From Monilinia fructicola (Eukaryota > Ascomycota > Leotiomycetes > Helotiales > Sclerotiniaceae), in contig VICG01000009.1 of the NCBI GenBank assembly GCA_008692225.1, positions 2,255,001 through 2,319,000 of the forward strand: DNA of 64,000 nucleotides. The letters are read 5' to 3'. The notes below the pieces were generated by a model. That model ran no database searches. It saw only the letters and a program-made list of their open reading frames with translations, and was not told the origin of the DNA. How positions within the stretch are numbered: the first letter of the stretch is position 1; every line of letters begins with the position of its first letter. A program made the position numbers and the translations under genes. Shown here piece after piece: positions 36,719 through 48,220 of this stretch.

Positions 36719-37724
36719 GGCAGTATCGTGGATGATGTTTTGAAAAAAGAACGAGTACACTATAAAAGAATAGAAGATACCGACTAGATCGATAGAGAGG
36801 ATGATTGGAACATTAACAGAGAGCAAAAGGAATTGGGTACCCTACATGCGTGTATCAATAAAATGCTTTTCAGCTAGAGGATTCTCGACCCGTATCAAGA
36901 GCGGCGCATTATACAAAATCAAAATAAAAATCATACTACCATTTGTGATTCCTCCATCTCAAACATGCGACAACTTTGCCAATAAAACATATGCGATGTA
37001 AGAATGAATCCAAGATGAAACCCAAAATCGAAATCATTCTCCAATATCCAACCTGAGATTTGAGAATCAAATCATCACGCAAGCCAAATACCTGCCTGAT
37101 TTTCCTCCTCAATGTCCTGATTTAGATTTGGAATGGAATGATGCTGAACAATTACAACATGCATACTCAAATCGACGCAGATGTGTCAAAACCTCTAGTT
37201 TGACAAGAAAACACGCTTTGTATTTTACAATACTAACATAAATAAAACTTATTAACCAGCAAAACGACCCTGAACCCAAGTATCTCGACAAAAGATATCG
37301 AAATATTTATTGGCCGTAAAGAAACCAGTCCTTCTCAATGATCCAGCGTCCGTCATGCTAGTGTCCTTCACATTTCATCTTCGCTTGAATCTCCATAATT
37401 GTACTCAATCCACTTCTGAGATGGAGTAAAGTCCTGCTCGTTTGTGTTCCAATCAATCATTTCCTCCGAACGACTCATTTAAGATCAATATCGCATTCTG
37501 GTTCGAAACCATCAAATTAAAGAGCTTCTAAAGAATGTAGAATTTCTAGCTTCTTCAAACTGCAGTACTGTACTTGTAAAAGAATGTTGCAAACCTTTCT
37601 AGGTACTTGATCAAACGATCTCGTGTGAGGGAATCGCACACAAATATCAACTGGACAATCTGCAAACCGTACTGTGTACTTGGTTAAAAAGTAGCTTCTA
37701 ATATAGGGCAAGTGCGAACCTTTG
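36719..37724. other. Intergenic, no supported gene
   Basis: AT-rich spacer. A 93-codon minus frame at 37517-37798 overlaps the possible gene remnant to the right and has no recognised motif. Confidence 0.4.
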
Positions 37725-38083
37725 TCATGTTTTCGTCTTTCGTAAGGAGTTCTTGTCTCCATCAGGCATATCTCGGCTGGAACTTTCTCTTGTTTCACAA
37801 ACTTCCGGAGCAGTACTCAACCTGTGACTTTCGAGATATTTGAGACATTTCGGGTGCTCTTGGAAAATTTCAACATAGCCCGAAGTTGCCGACTCTTTAC
37901 AATTTGAAGTTCCAAGTTCATGAGTGATGAAAAGTGGTCTTGTTTGAAGGCCCCCGTTCGGATGTATTCCTTTATACTCCAAGTCCCTATCATCAATCTC
38001 ATTGGATATTCTTCCCGTCTTAACCCCATCTGCATTTTGTATGGTCGATATCGTTCGATTGTTTGTGCAGTAGCTTCATTCAT
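37725..38083 (-). pseudogene. Possible unrecognised gene or remnant with one frame break
   Basis: From the ATG at 38083 the minus strand reads MNEATAQTIERYRPYKMQMG..EEYPMRLMIG. The more protein-like continuation lies in another frame (LEYKGIHPNGGLQTRPLFIT; EIFQEHPKCLKYLESHRLS), ending at 37725. A one-base break near 37984-37995 would join them. No domain is recognised. The neighbouring minus frame at 38285-38545 may belong to the same remnant. Could be chance overlap of open frames. Confidence 0.22.
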
Positions 38084-39799
38084 GCATATTGTAGAGGAGA
38101 TCGACAGGTTGATGACTAGTCACCAGTGTTTCAATTTCGTCTTGTGTCCGCGGAAATTCCAACTCTGGCGAAATCTTTATCTAGACCCTCTTTGAATTTG
38201 AGACAATGGTCATCCAATAGAAATTTGAATCTCTGGAATGTGTTGCGCAAGCATTCATTTGGAAATTTCCGGAGCGAAGCATTCTTATCGGAACTTGAAA
38301 GCATTCAAAAGAATATCGTTATTCTGACTTGCCAAAGGGAGCGCAAACAATAGTTCAGGGGCTTGGCACAAATATAGTGCGGCAGAAACATCCATCCCAC
38401 CTCGGATCCCACATACCACCAGGAAATTGGCTGCATGCAGACCTTGCGAACAGTGGTATAAAAGGCTTGGCAATTGGGCACGTTCATGCGATCCGTTCTC
38501 GCTATCTTGGACATGAGGGCATATTGCCTGATTGCTAACGACCACCTTCTTGAATCAGGTCATAATTGAAACATTGGCTCTGAATGAGGCTCCACCCGGA
38601 GGTCAAGCAATGTAGAATTTGTTCTTTTCAGAGAACAGGGACAGCTTCCTCGTAAATTTTACGACACAATCTCAAAACTTGTGGAGATTCATATTTCAGT
38701 TGTGCCCCAAAGCCCGAAATCCGAGTTACACACCCTGCGGTACCAAGATCTTGTTACACAACAAGTGTTTGTAGATTTTAAGTCTCTTCGGACGTCTCCA
38801 AGAAGCGCAATTTTTATCAGACAATTGGGCAGTGGCATTCATTGTAGAAATCTTTGGCACAATCAGTCAGCTTCAATATCCATATGGTTTTTTGAAAGAC
38901 CTAGATTTAGTCTGAGACTGATTACTGAAGTTGGAAGCGAAGAAATCTGGTTTAACCTGTTGATATTCAAAATGGGTTGACAAATTGATTGAAGATACTA
39001 GAAGCGATATTTGTACGACCCAAGTTGAACGGAGATGTTTTCAAATAAGAAAATATAGGTAGATCAAAGGAGTTCCAAGGTTTGTCTGTTCAGTCCTTCT
39101 CCTCACAATCATAATATACTCGTGGGAAAGATTCAAGGATAGTGGAGGTATGATTCAGAATGGAAGAGCCTTCCATCCATCCTTGGAAAGTTCTCAAGTA
39201 CCTGACACTGGCCGCAATCTTGAATAACAATTCCAAGATAGAAAGTGAATATTATATGATGCAGGTGTATGCTGTCATCTAGAAGATATTTTGTTATCGT
39301 GTTTTCGGCCCAATCTTAGATGATTTGAGAGCACCTGGACATGTTTGGAAAGATCAAAGCCAGAGGCCAATGACATTGACATAAAAATCTGTTGCCAACG
39401 TCCATGGGTACCCGTGGACCTCCTGCAAAGACCGTAAACGATCTGAACGTATACATTTTCGCACGAGCAAGATGAATCTTTGACTTCTGTCGGCTCATCA
39501 ATGGACTTTCTGTATCCCCTGTTGCGCTTTGTATAGGGGATAAATCATGTCAAACCAACTTGATGGTTTAGTTGGTTGACAAAATAGCCGTTTGTTGTTT
39601 GAACATATATGCCAAAGCATGTAGACAGACTTATGCAAATCTGCTAAGAAAACAACCATAATTTTCCACGCTACAACTGGTTCATGTACTGTGAAGATAT
39701 CATATTGCGTACCCATCCAATCATCATTCGTCATCAACTGCAATCCTGATAAAATTGAATCGAGCTTCGGGTTTGATGTTAAGCTGGACTCAAATCTTT
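38084..39799. other. Intergenic, no supported gene
   Basis: Several 60-100-codon frames on both strands, none with a motif or start context that I can support. Confidence 0.4.
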
Positions 39800-40400
39800 T
39801 CAATTCATATCCACGAGCTCTTGGACATCTTCATCATCCTTTCTTTCAAATGGGGCAATATCAATACCTTTTGGCATCGTCATCACCTCCTGCAACCATT
39901 CAACATATGCAGGAACTTCAGGCACACACCCACCCAATCTTTGCTTTCTTCACTCCTCTCACACCCTCGAAGTACCTCAACATAAAATAACGGCTGAGCA
40001 AGTAAGGTCGTACAGCCCATATTGTCAATTCTTCCATTCCACTAAAGGCATCCTTTATTTCCACACAGGTAAACGCAGGAGAATCCAGTGATGACACAGC
40101 TATGAAGTATTTGTTGATGATTGATATTAACCTTGAAGATTTGATAGTGGGATATTCCCAACGCAAGCGCGGCAAACCCACTAGGAAGTTTAGCTCGGCT
40201 ACAAAGACATTACTACCGTACAGTATTTGTTCGGCTTCGTCGTGGACTTTTCGACATACGGATAGAATTTGAGGGTATATGGGAGGATCTCTATCTAGAA
40301 GATAGACTCTTGAGCTAGGTAGCCGTGGGATGACGAGAAGTAAATAGTAGATTTGGTTACGAATCTCTCCTGGAAGATCAAGGAATGTGAGTGGTGACAT
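39800..40400 (-). CDS. F-box-like (2EXR-type) protein; one frame break
   Basis: Single exon, ATG at 40398-40400. The N-terminus is the fungal F-box-like signature FLDLPGEIRNQIYYLLL, followed by ILSVCRKVHDEAEQILYGSN, typical of the large family of short fungal proteins with a degenerate F-box or 2EXR domain. Near 39930-39940 one extra base separates RGVKKAK from LGGCVPEVPAYVEWLQEVM, and the restored frame ends at 39800 (ELVDMN), giving 199 residues. The frame also stays open upstream of the ATG through a (GCAAAG)n tract that would encode Gln-Arg repeats, but there is no ATG there, so the tract is assigned to the 5' leader. The divergent neighbour is the cystinosin gene, about 600 bases away. 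Confidence 0.65.
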
Positions 40401-41007
40401 TATTTGAGAGGTAATCCTTTGCCTTTGCCTTTGCCTTTGCCTTTGCCTTTGCCTTTGCCTTTGCCTTTGCCTTTGCCTTTGCCTTTGCCTTTGCCTTTGC
40501 CTTTGCCTTTGCCTTTGCCTTTGCCTTTGCCTTTGCCTTTGCTCACTGGCCAAGTAACCTGGAAGTCAATGTAAAGGTTAAAGGATCCTTATTAGATTAG
40601 ATGTTGAACGATTTCGACAACTTGATAGATAATCTGAGGTATTCGTGAAGTTGTGGTGAGATGATATTGTTTGTTTGAATGAATGAATGAATGAATGGAT
40701 GAATGATTGATACGATCATATTACGTGCGATTTACGTGCTCGCGATTAATATGGTTATGGCCGTGATTTGTCATCAGGCTGCAACTCTGATAAGCTTAGT
40801 GCGTGTTGAATGCTTCACGTGATGTTATCTTTGTGGGTTATCTGAGTCTAAGACCTCTCGGTGAGACATTCAATCATTCCATCCCCATCCACCAGTGAGT
40901 GATCCTGAGTCTGTTGACTCAGTTGGCCCTTCGCCTGGATTTCTTTATATCAATCACTTCTCTTGGATGTACTCTGTATCGTCAACATCAATGACATTGT
41001 CTTCATC
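40401..41007. promoter_or_regulatory. Divergent intergenic region
   Basis: Shared upstream space of the F-box-like gene (-) and the cystinosin-like gene (+). Holds the hexanucleotide array, a GAAT repeat near 40677-40706, and a CACGTG E-box (TTCACGTGAT near 40816). No promoter element is proven. Confidence 0.4.
40416..40541. repeat. (TTTGCC)n hexanucleotide array, about 20 units
   Basis: Nearly perfect run of CTTTGC units lying just upstream of the ATG of the F-box-like gene, in the interval between two divergent genes. Confidence 0.95.
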
Positions 41008-41907
41008 ATGGCAGCTTCATTCCTTCAGGTTTTATCTTATTTGTTTGGTTGGATCTACACAACCTGTTGGTCCTTATCATTCTATCCTCAGCCCATTCTA
41101 AACTTTCAACGCAAATCTACATCTGGAGCAGCGATAGATTTCCCTTTCCTCAACGTCATAGGTTTCGCTGCATACTTTGTATCTACGGTCTCCTTCCTTT
41201 ATGCACCTGAGATTCGACGTGAATATGCTCTGCGAAATAATGGCCATACTCCAACCGTTCAATTCAATGATCTAGCTTTCGCAGCCCATGCGCTCTTTAT
41301 GTGCTTTGTCATAATATCACAATATGATCCATCGATTTGGGGATTCGATAAACGGGGTAAAAGAGGTCCTGGTGCCAGAGTGAGCAAATCGATCTTGGCT
41401 TTGTCCCTGGGATGTATCGTCGGTGTTGTGACTTCAATAGTTGTTGTTCTTGCTCGTCATGATGAAGATGTTGTAACCGGGTGGGCTTGGATTGATGTGG
41501 TATGTAAAGATCAGATGGCGTGGCATAAAATTTACTAATTTCATATCTCTCAGGTTTATGTCATATCGTATGTTAAGCTAATCATCACGACTGTCAAATA
41601 CATGCCTCAAGTTCTCACAAATTATCGCAACCGATCTACAACTGGTTGGTCAATAGGAGGAATCTTACTCGATTTCGCAGGTGGAGTTCTATCGATTTTA
41701 CAATTAGGAATTGACAGTTACCTCCAAGGAGATTGGTCGGGAGTAACAGGCAACCCGGTCAAACTCATGCTGGGCAACGTTAGCATCTTTTTCGATGTTA
41801 TTTTCATTGTTCAGCATTACATTCTGTACAAAGGAAATGATGGTGATGCGCCAATAGATGAAGAAGACCCTCTCCTTCAGCCGGATAGAGAGCAGAGAAT
41901 CGAATAG
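41008..41907 (+). CDS. Cystinosin-type PQ-loop transporter (Ers1 family)
   Basis: Lysosomal/vacuolar cystine-proton exporter family, seven transmembrane segments. Exons 41008-41499 and 41554-41907, intron 41500-41553 (GTATGT..CTCAG) joining WAWIDV to VYVISYVKL; 281 residues. First PQ-loop: [20 protein letters not shown] then [18 protein letters not shown]. Second PQ-loop: [20 protein letters not shown] then [17 protein letters not shown]. The C-terminal segment is [19 protein letters not shown] with an acidic tail carrying a dileucine-like EEDPLLQP, fitting vacuolar/endosomal sorting. An upstream in-frame ATG at 40963 is not preferred because MAASFLQ matches the usual N-terminus. No frame breaks are seen. 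Confidence 0.92.
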
Positions 41908-42331
41908 AGGGATAGACATTACAGCGCGCTTCTTTTTAGCATTACAGATACCCAGCAGTTGAATGGATAATAGAGGTGGGCATTGTTTTGGTTTTGGTCT
42001 TGGATTTAGGGGTCAGATATGAACAATTAAATACAATTTCTCAGGGTTTGCAAGGTCAACCTTTTATTATTCTTCAACCCAAGTGGCATACTTGCAACAT
42101 GGATACTGTGACCTTTACACGAAATGATGCATTTACTCGCCGTTCATAATGCAATGCTGGAATTGAAATAATTCTCCCTTATTGCATATGAATTAAATCA
42201 ACCCAAGTCTGAGGGTTCTCCCTGTGGTTAAAGAAGTGGAGTGTGGAATGCAAACTACTCTTCAAGTATTTGAGGTATTAATATATTTGTAAGTAAGCCT
42301 CGTTCATTCATCAAACAACACAAATCTCACA
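41908..42331. other. Intergenic, no gene seen
   Basis: Spacer between the transporter and the tRNA gene. Confidence 0.5.
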
Positions 42332-42437
42332 GCGGCTTTAGCTCACTTGGGAGAGCGCCAGACTGAAGTCAACTTCAGATCCTTAACAGATCCATCTGTT
42401 CATCTGGAGGCACTGTGTTCGATCCACAGAAGCCGCA
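42332..42437 (+). tRNA. tRNA-Phe(GAA) with 33-nt intron
   Basis: Complete cloverleaf: acceptor GCGGCTT pairs with AAGCCGC (discriminator A at 42437), D-stem GCTC/GAGC, anticodon stem CCAGA/TCTGG, and T-arm CTGTG-TTCGATC-CACAG. Anticodon GAA is at 42365-42367. The intron, 42369-42401, follows position 37 as in other eukaryotic tRNAs. Its CTTCAG can pair with CTGAAG of the anticodon loop, as expected for the splicing endonuclease substrate. Confidence 0.96.
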
Positions 42438-43762
42438 TTCTGCGAGTTGAGGCCCACCTCAACTGAATACATCTTTTATCTCTTTTTTTTTTGACTTGCC
42501 GTGCTTGCCATCTTGCTTGGCAACCGTTTTCACGACTCAATCCAGTAAAGGTTATATTTTTAGTTGCTTCTTTCAGGTTTACAGAGTATGACAGCCAGCC
42601 TAGAAGACACGAAGACCCCGCCAAGGACCCCGCCGGAAGAGGGACTGGAACTTTGAAGAGTGGATCGTGGTGGGATGCTTCGATTATTTGGACGAATGAG
42701 AGAGTTGGAAGTCATGATTTGAATGGTACTCTTGAAATTCGGTAAAGGCGTCCATCGATATCAAATGGCGGGATTCAGCGAGTGAACCTAATATACTGTA
42801 TACTATACTGTTGATACTGTATATACTATATAGTCTGTATGTACTATGTACTCTTCACATTACGTACGAATATGATGATACATCTCTCATCTCTCATCTG
42901 GATCATCTATCTGACTTTCCTGTTTCTTTTTCAGTAGGTAGTTCTAACATTAATTGGATCCTTCTTACTCCGTACAGTAAAAAGGACAACCGAGAAATCG
43001 ATCAATCCCCTTTCACGCCACTCATCTAAAGATGCTCCTCTCAATATAGATCTCGAGAGTATCCATGAATGAGCTTTTCGTCACCAAGATGAGGAAACTT
43101 AAATCCTGATAAATTAACTTTCAATCTAAGACTCTTTCAAGTATTTTGCTCTTTTTCTTTCTTTCTTCCTTTTTCTCGTTCTTTTTTTTCTCTCTTGACA
43201 ATAATACCAAGGAACTCTTTTTACTTGTTCAAGTAGAGTAGAAATCATAAAATCCCATACCATTTTTGATCAAGAAACGGCAAAATGATTGTTACTTAGT
43301 TGATTTGTCCTTCAACCTTATGCATTTACCGATGGACTTCCCCAATACAGTCAATACAGTCAATCCTCATACTATCAAACTAATCGTACTTAGCCAAGCT
43401 AAACCCCTGAATGCTTTACCGTTGATTTTTTCTTCCGTGCTTCCAGTCTAACGTGAAAAAATTACATGAAAATTTCAATTTTTTGTGGCAACTAACAAAA
43501 GAACAGGATGGCCCCAGTGACTAGACTGGGCATAGGATTTCAATCGTACATTCGACAACTATCTAAATGATTGCGTGCTCTATCAGGGATTGAGATTTTC
43601 CCTCAACAGGGAATAAGAATGTCAAGTAACCCACACGCGATGAGGCTTCCCAAATTTCTTCCTCACTCTTACTCAACAACATCCTCCTTGACTCCTCGAG
43701 CGTTGTCTATATCGTATTGGTGAATCGAGAATTGAATCTTGGCTGCATTCGAAGTATCCACC
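42438..43762. other. Intergenic, no supported gene
   Basis: About 1.3 kb. Contains ATACTGTATA-type repeats near 42792-42833 and pyrimidine runs near 43150. Upstream of the permease gene. Confidence 0.45.
42483..42492 (+). terminator. Candidate Pol III T-run terminator
   Basis: Run of ten T residues about 45 bases after the tRNA end. Confidence 0.5.
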
Positions 43763-45558
43763 ATGTCGAGCAAGACTCCCACCACGGAAGAGCTGGGCAT
43801 CCACGGATCGAATTCTCAGACGTCTTTGGATCATCCGGGGAAGGCAGATATCGCCAATGGAGAGGTCGTCCATTCGGCATCCGGTCATCTCGATGCGGTT
43901 TATGGTGTTGGTGGTGTCGGCCATACGCAGAGAAGATTGAAGGCCAGACATGTCACCTTTATCGGTATTGGTGGTGGTATTGGCACGGGTCTCTTCATTG
44001 GTACAGGTGCTGCTCTAGCAAATGCTGGACCGCTTGGTCTCCTCTTGTTAGTCGAGACCTCACCCAAATAAAATTCTAGAGTCTGTATTGACAAGTTCCA
44101 GGGCTTACACGATTACCGGTCTTATTCTCTGGTGTGTAATGGAGTCAATTGGAGAATTGGCCACCCTTGTAAGTGGACATGGATCTGGTCACGTGACTAC
44201 ACGAGACATGAGCTGATCTTCTTTAGTTCCCAACCGCTGGATCTTTTCCTCATTTTGCTACTCGATTCGTTGACCCTGCTCTTGGATTTACTCTCGCCAT
44301 CTCTTACGGTTATTGTTATACCATTGCAATTGCATCCGAGGTTTCAGCCGCCGCCATCATCGTATCTTACTGGACCGATATCACACCTGCTCTGGTAATT
44401 TCTCTTGGTCTCATTGCGATTTTCGCAATCAATATCGCGAACGTCAAATTCTTCGGTGAGGCTGAGGTTGTTACTGCATCAATCAAGGTCCTTTGCTTCT
44501 TAGGTTTGATTATTGTTTCGGTGGTTATCACCGCAGGAGGTGCGCCCAATCATGAGTCCATCGGATTTAGATACTGGAAAGACCCAGGGCCATTCGTTCC
44601 ATACCAAGGAATCACAGGAGCTGCCGGTAACTTCCTTGCCTTTTTCAGTGCTTTCATTAACGCTAGTTGGTCATATATTGGAGTCGAGACTGTCGTTGTT
44701 GCAGCTGCCGAAACTATAAATCCACACAAATCGATTCCAAAGGCCGTCAAGCGTGTTACTTATCGAATTCTGTTCTTCTACGTCCTTGGTACGCTTCTCA
44801 TCGGAATGATTGTCTCTTCCAATGACCCAGGCCTCGTTAGCGATACCGGAAACGCGAACTCTTCCCCATGGGTCATTGCTATCAAGAACTCCGGTATCTC
44901 GGCGCTTCCATCCATCATCAACGCATGTATCCTTACCTCCGCTTGGTCTGCTGGAAACAGTTATTGTTACGTCGGTGCAAGAATGATTGTAGCCATGGCC
45001 GTCGATCGTCAAGCTCCTCAAGTTTTCGCAAAATGTAACCGCTGGGGTGTACCCTACTGGGCAGTTATCGTTTCTTTTGCCTTTGGACCTTTAGCCTACC
45101 TCAGTCTTGGATCAGGAGGTCCTGCGCAAGCATTCCAATGGTTACTCAACCTCAGTACGGTTGCTGGTCTCCTCGCCTGGATGACCCTCTGCATCTGCTA
45201 CATCCGATACCATCACGCCTGCATCGCCCAAGGAATTGATCGCAATGACCTCCCTTTCAAAGGACGCTGCCAACCATATGCGGCATATGTCGGTGCCATC
45301 GGCTCAGCAATCATCGTCCTCTTCTCTGGCTTCGGTGTATTCATAAAAGGAAACTGGAGCACCGCCGATTTCGTCGCCAGTTACATTGGCATCGTCATCT
45401 ACATCGCACCATACATTTTCTGGAAAATCTTCAAGAAGACCAAGATCACGAGATCCAAGGAGATGGATCTTTTCTCCGGAAGATTCGATTCTACTCATGC
45501 TCCTGTCGAGCCTATACCTACGACCGCGTGGGGCAAGTTCGTCGATTGGCTGATTTAG
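43763..45558 (+). CDS. Amino acid permease, fungal AAT (YAT) family
   Basis: Plasma-membrane proton symporter for amino acids. Exons 43763-44046, 44102-44168 and 44227-45558 with introns 44047-44101 and 44169-44226; 560 residues. Starts MSSKTPTTEELG. The first transmembrane segment holds the family signature RHVTFIGIGGGIGTGLFIGTG. Then come VMESIGELATLFPTAGSFPH, DPALGFTLAISYGYCYTIAI, NASWSYIGVETVVVAAAE, INACILTSAWSAGNSYCYVG and VPYWAVIVSFAFGPLAYLS. The tail carries KEMDLFSGRFD as in many fungal permeases. Substrate range cannot be assigned. The short middle exon (67 nt) keeps frame across both introns, and the second intron contains the palindrome GTCACGTGAC. No frame breaks are seen. Confidence 0.94.
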
Positions 45559-46367
45559 ATTAGGGAGTGAGGAGGAACTGTATATTAATAATGATTCGCT
45601 TTTTAACAGCATGACGCTTACCGTCTCGAAAATATTTATACCCAATTAATGCAAGCTATTTTTTCTACAGCCGTGGGGCATCCGATATCTTGGCAGTAGT
45701 TTGATTATGTGACTTGGGGGTGTAGAGACTTTTATTGCGCGCAAGCTACCTAATAACGCCAGATGGATCGCCTGTTTCCTGTTCCTTCGAATATCACAGC
45801 TCAACTTGTCAGCATATATACTCGATCGATATCCACTAGCACGAGCTATGATCCTTCTTTCGGCGAAGTAAAGAGGTCAACAATTCGCCACTGTTGACAC
45901 CCATATGTTGAATTCTTTGGTTATTGGGACGAAAAGCATGCCGGGTCAATACTCAAAGCGATTTGATTTTGTGGCGGACGGTGCCATGCTATAACTTGCA
46001 TATACCCGTGGACATGCCTACAAGTGTTCTGGCCTGGTGGGCTAGATGGTAGTAAACTTGACATCCACCATATGAAAAGGGCATACATACCCTTGCACAA
46101 TCAATAGCATGGAGATACTAGGAACGGCAAATCCATACGTCTTCAACGCTCAAAGTATAAATTTCGTCTCAAATCCATTACTTTCCCAAGCCAATGCCGC
46201 AATTTCTCATTCTCCCAGCCTTCCTTTGCTCATCGACACATACCAACTCACGCTGTATATAATTTCCAGCCCAACAGCAAACGCTCTATTGACTCCATCG
46301 CAACACACTCTCTTCACCAGAAGAAACAAAACGCGGACCAACACCAACCCCAACCCCAACCCCAACA
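45559..46367. other. Intergenic; CCAACC run at right end
   Basis: A CAACCCCAACCCCAACC tract at about 46337-46366 lies just past the stop of the NF-YA-like gene on the opposite strand. The 126-codon plus frame at 46109-46489 is not supported. Confidence 0.45.
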
Positions 46368-47054
46368 CTATCCTCTCCCCTTCCGCCCATTACCCCTCAA
46401 AACTCTCCCCCCTCGCAATCTCAATGTCTCTTGTAAGATATGTCTCGCCTTTCTGCGTCTCAAAATTCGATGGAATTGTTTCGCGTTAACGTGTAATGGC
46501 TCTCTGCTCTTCGCTCCCTCTTCTCTCGTCATTACGTCTACCGCCTTCTCCAACTCGTTCGTTTTCTCTACATTGCTATAGTCATCGGTATACACAGAGC
46601 TTGTATGATTTGGCGAACTCGGAGACATTGGTGACGTTGAAAGCTGCTGGGGTATTGATGTCATGGGAGATGTAGGCGGTATGGAAAGCATGGGAAATGT
46701 AGTCGGTATGGAAAGCATGGAAGAAGTAGGCGGTATGGAAAGCATGGAAGAAGTAGGAGGCACGGAAAGCATCCAAGATATCTCCGGCTCCATCAAATAC
46801 TCTCCAAAGCCCCGCCATCCATACTCCTGCCCTCCCACACCTTGAAAATCCTGCAGTCGCGCCGTCAACTCCATGTTGCGCCGAACAAGCAGTTTACGCT
46901 CAGTCTCCAACCTTAGGATTACGCGTTCACACAGACCGATTTGGTCGGAGACGGCCGATTTATTGTTCCCGCATACGGGACAGCTTTCGTAGGGATTTCG
47001 GAAGGTTCCCGACTTCATTTCCGTTGCTGGCGTCTTTTTGAGAGTTGATGTCAT
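46368..47054 (-). CDS. NF-YA/Hap2-like protein lacking the DNA-binding half
   Basis: Single exon, 228 residues, ATG at 47052-47054. Residues about 184-211 (REPLHVNAKQFHRILRRRKA and RHILQE) match the NF-YA/Hap2 A1 helix that binds the NF-YB/NF-YC dimer in the CCAAT-binding complex. The A2 DNA-binding segment that should follow (pattern RxxHxxHAM..RPRGxGGRF) is absent; the protein ends with Gly/Arg-rich residues at TAG 46368-46370, and no A2-like sequence is seen downstream in any minus frame. Further N-terminal, residues 24-70 hold CPVCGNNKS and a charged helix with a leucine repeat (ILRLETERKLLVRRNMELTARL). Residues 95-133 contain five copies of MLSIPPTS-like units. It could be a diverged paralogue, a dominant-negative form, or a truncated copy. 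Confidence 0.6.
   Translation of the reverse strand: MTSTLKKTPATEMKSGTFRNPYESCPVCGNNKSAVSDQIGLCERVILRLETERKLLVRRNMELTARLQDFQGVGGQEYGWRGFGEYLMEPEISWMLSVPPTSSMLSIPPTSSMLSIPTTFPMLSIPPTSPMTSIPQQLSTSPMSPSSPNHTSSVYTDDYSNVEKTNELEKAVDVMTREEGAKSREPLHVNAKQFHRILRRRKARHILQETLRLRGGRVLRGNGRKGRG
46648..46770. repeat. 27-bp coding minisatellite in the NF-YA-like gene
   Basis: About four to five units of 27 bp (GGCGGTATGGAAAGCATGG core) encode MLSIPPTSS-type nonapeptides on the minus strand. Confidence 0.8.
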
Positions 47055-48220
47055 GTTATGTTGATGGTTGGTCTGATGTTGTTGGGAAGGAGAAGACGAA
47101 ATATATGGTGGTTGGTTGGACTGTCGAGTTTCTTGTTAGGTTTGAGAAACTCGATCAAAGTATATTTATCTTTGGAAGGTTGGGGTTGAAACTTACTATT
47201 TCAATCCTTTGCGTCCATTGAGATATCTGAGAATTCACAATCTTGGGCGGGGTTATATTTGTCTGGATTGGTGGTTGGAGCTGTGAGATGATAATCAGCT
47301 TTCCGTTGATATCATCTTTCCACGAGAAAAACTTCACGTATAAATAAGAAATATGGAAAACGCCGTAATGAGGGAATGGAATTCAATAATCTCACTTTTT
47401 GGGCAAATATTTCGAATCAACATATTTATTGTTTGGCGCTTTCTTCTCATTCAAGTTATGGATAGAAATAAAAATACTCGCTCAAACTGAATGGGTTGAA
47501 TTGGAAAAACATTCGAGTGGGATTCACTGAAGTCATGTAGTGAAGTGAAGAGTGAAAAGAGAAGAGAGAAAAGGGGAAACTCGGGATGAAGTTTACTTCA
47601 AGCGAAGTTTTGATAAAATGTCGAAACGTCTCTCGAAATACATAGGTCATATAGTTTATGTTTATGACTTGATTGAAAAATCTACATTTCTTCCATGGAT
47701 ATCTCCGATCAAGAAGAAACATGAGGAACCAGTGAGAGCTTTAAACGCTTTGGAGATAAAGTCCCGTTGATGCTTCATATTTGTAGATGTTGGGCACTGC
47801 TGTCTCATCTGGGCTCTTTATTATGATAGTATCCGGTCTTCTTGTGTGATGCTATCTCGAGGTTCTGGATTATGCGATTAGACTGGTTTTAGAATTGATC
47901 CTGTAGTGAAAATCAATGATGGCGCGCATCGTAGTAGTTGACCGTTTCCAAGCCATCGTCGTTGAGAGACAAACTCTCTCGCTCCAGCTGTCTGCAGTTG
48001 GTTTAATCGGGGTTTGTGAGCCATTCTAATTGATCTGTTTGTTTTGGAGGGTTAGAATATGATGAGATCTAGGAGATTTATTGTGTTGGTATTCATAAGT
48101 ATCTTCTTCTGGCTATTAGTATCCTTCACGAGCAGGCTCACCGAGTTTACATTTCACGTATCAATTGAATTAAGATTTTTTTTTAAAGATTTTCTATTTA
48201 TGTTTATATTGATACTTATA
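47055..48220. other. Intergenic, no gene seen
   Basis: AT-rich; several short frames on both strands without support. Confidence 0.5.

Noticed and set aside
40401..40553. Poly(Gln-Arg) N-terminal extension of the F-box-like protein
   Set aside because: The frame is open but no ATG lies upstream of or within the repeat; an in-frame stop precedes it.
43739..43762. Start of the permease eight codons upstream
   Set aside because: That codon is TTG; the ATG at 43763 in context CCACCATGT is the natural start.
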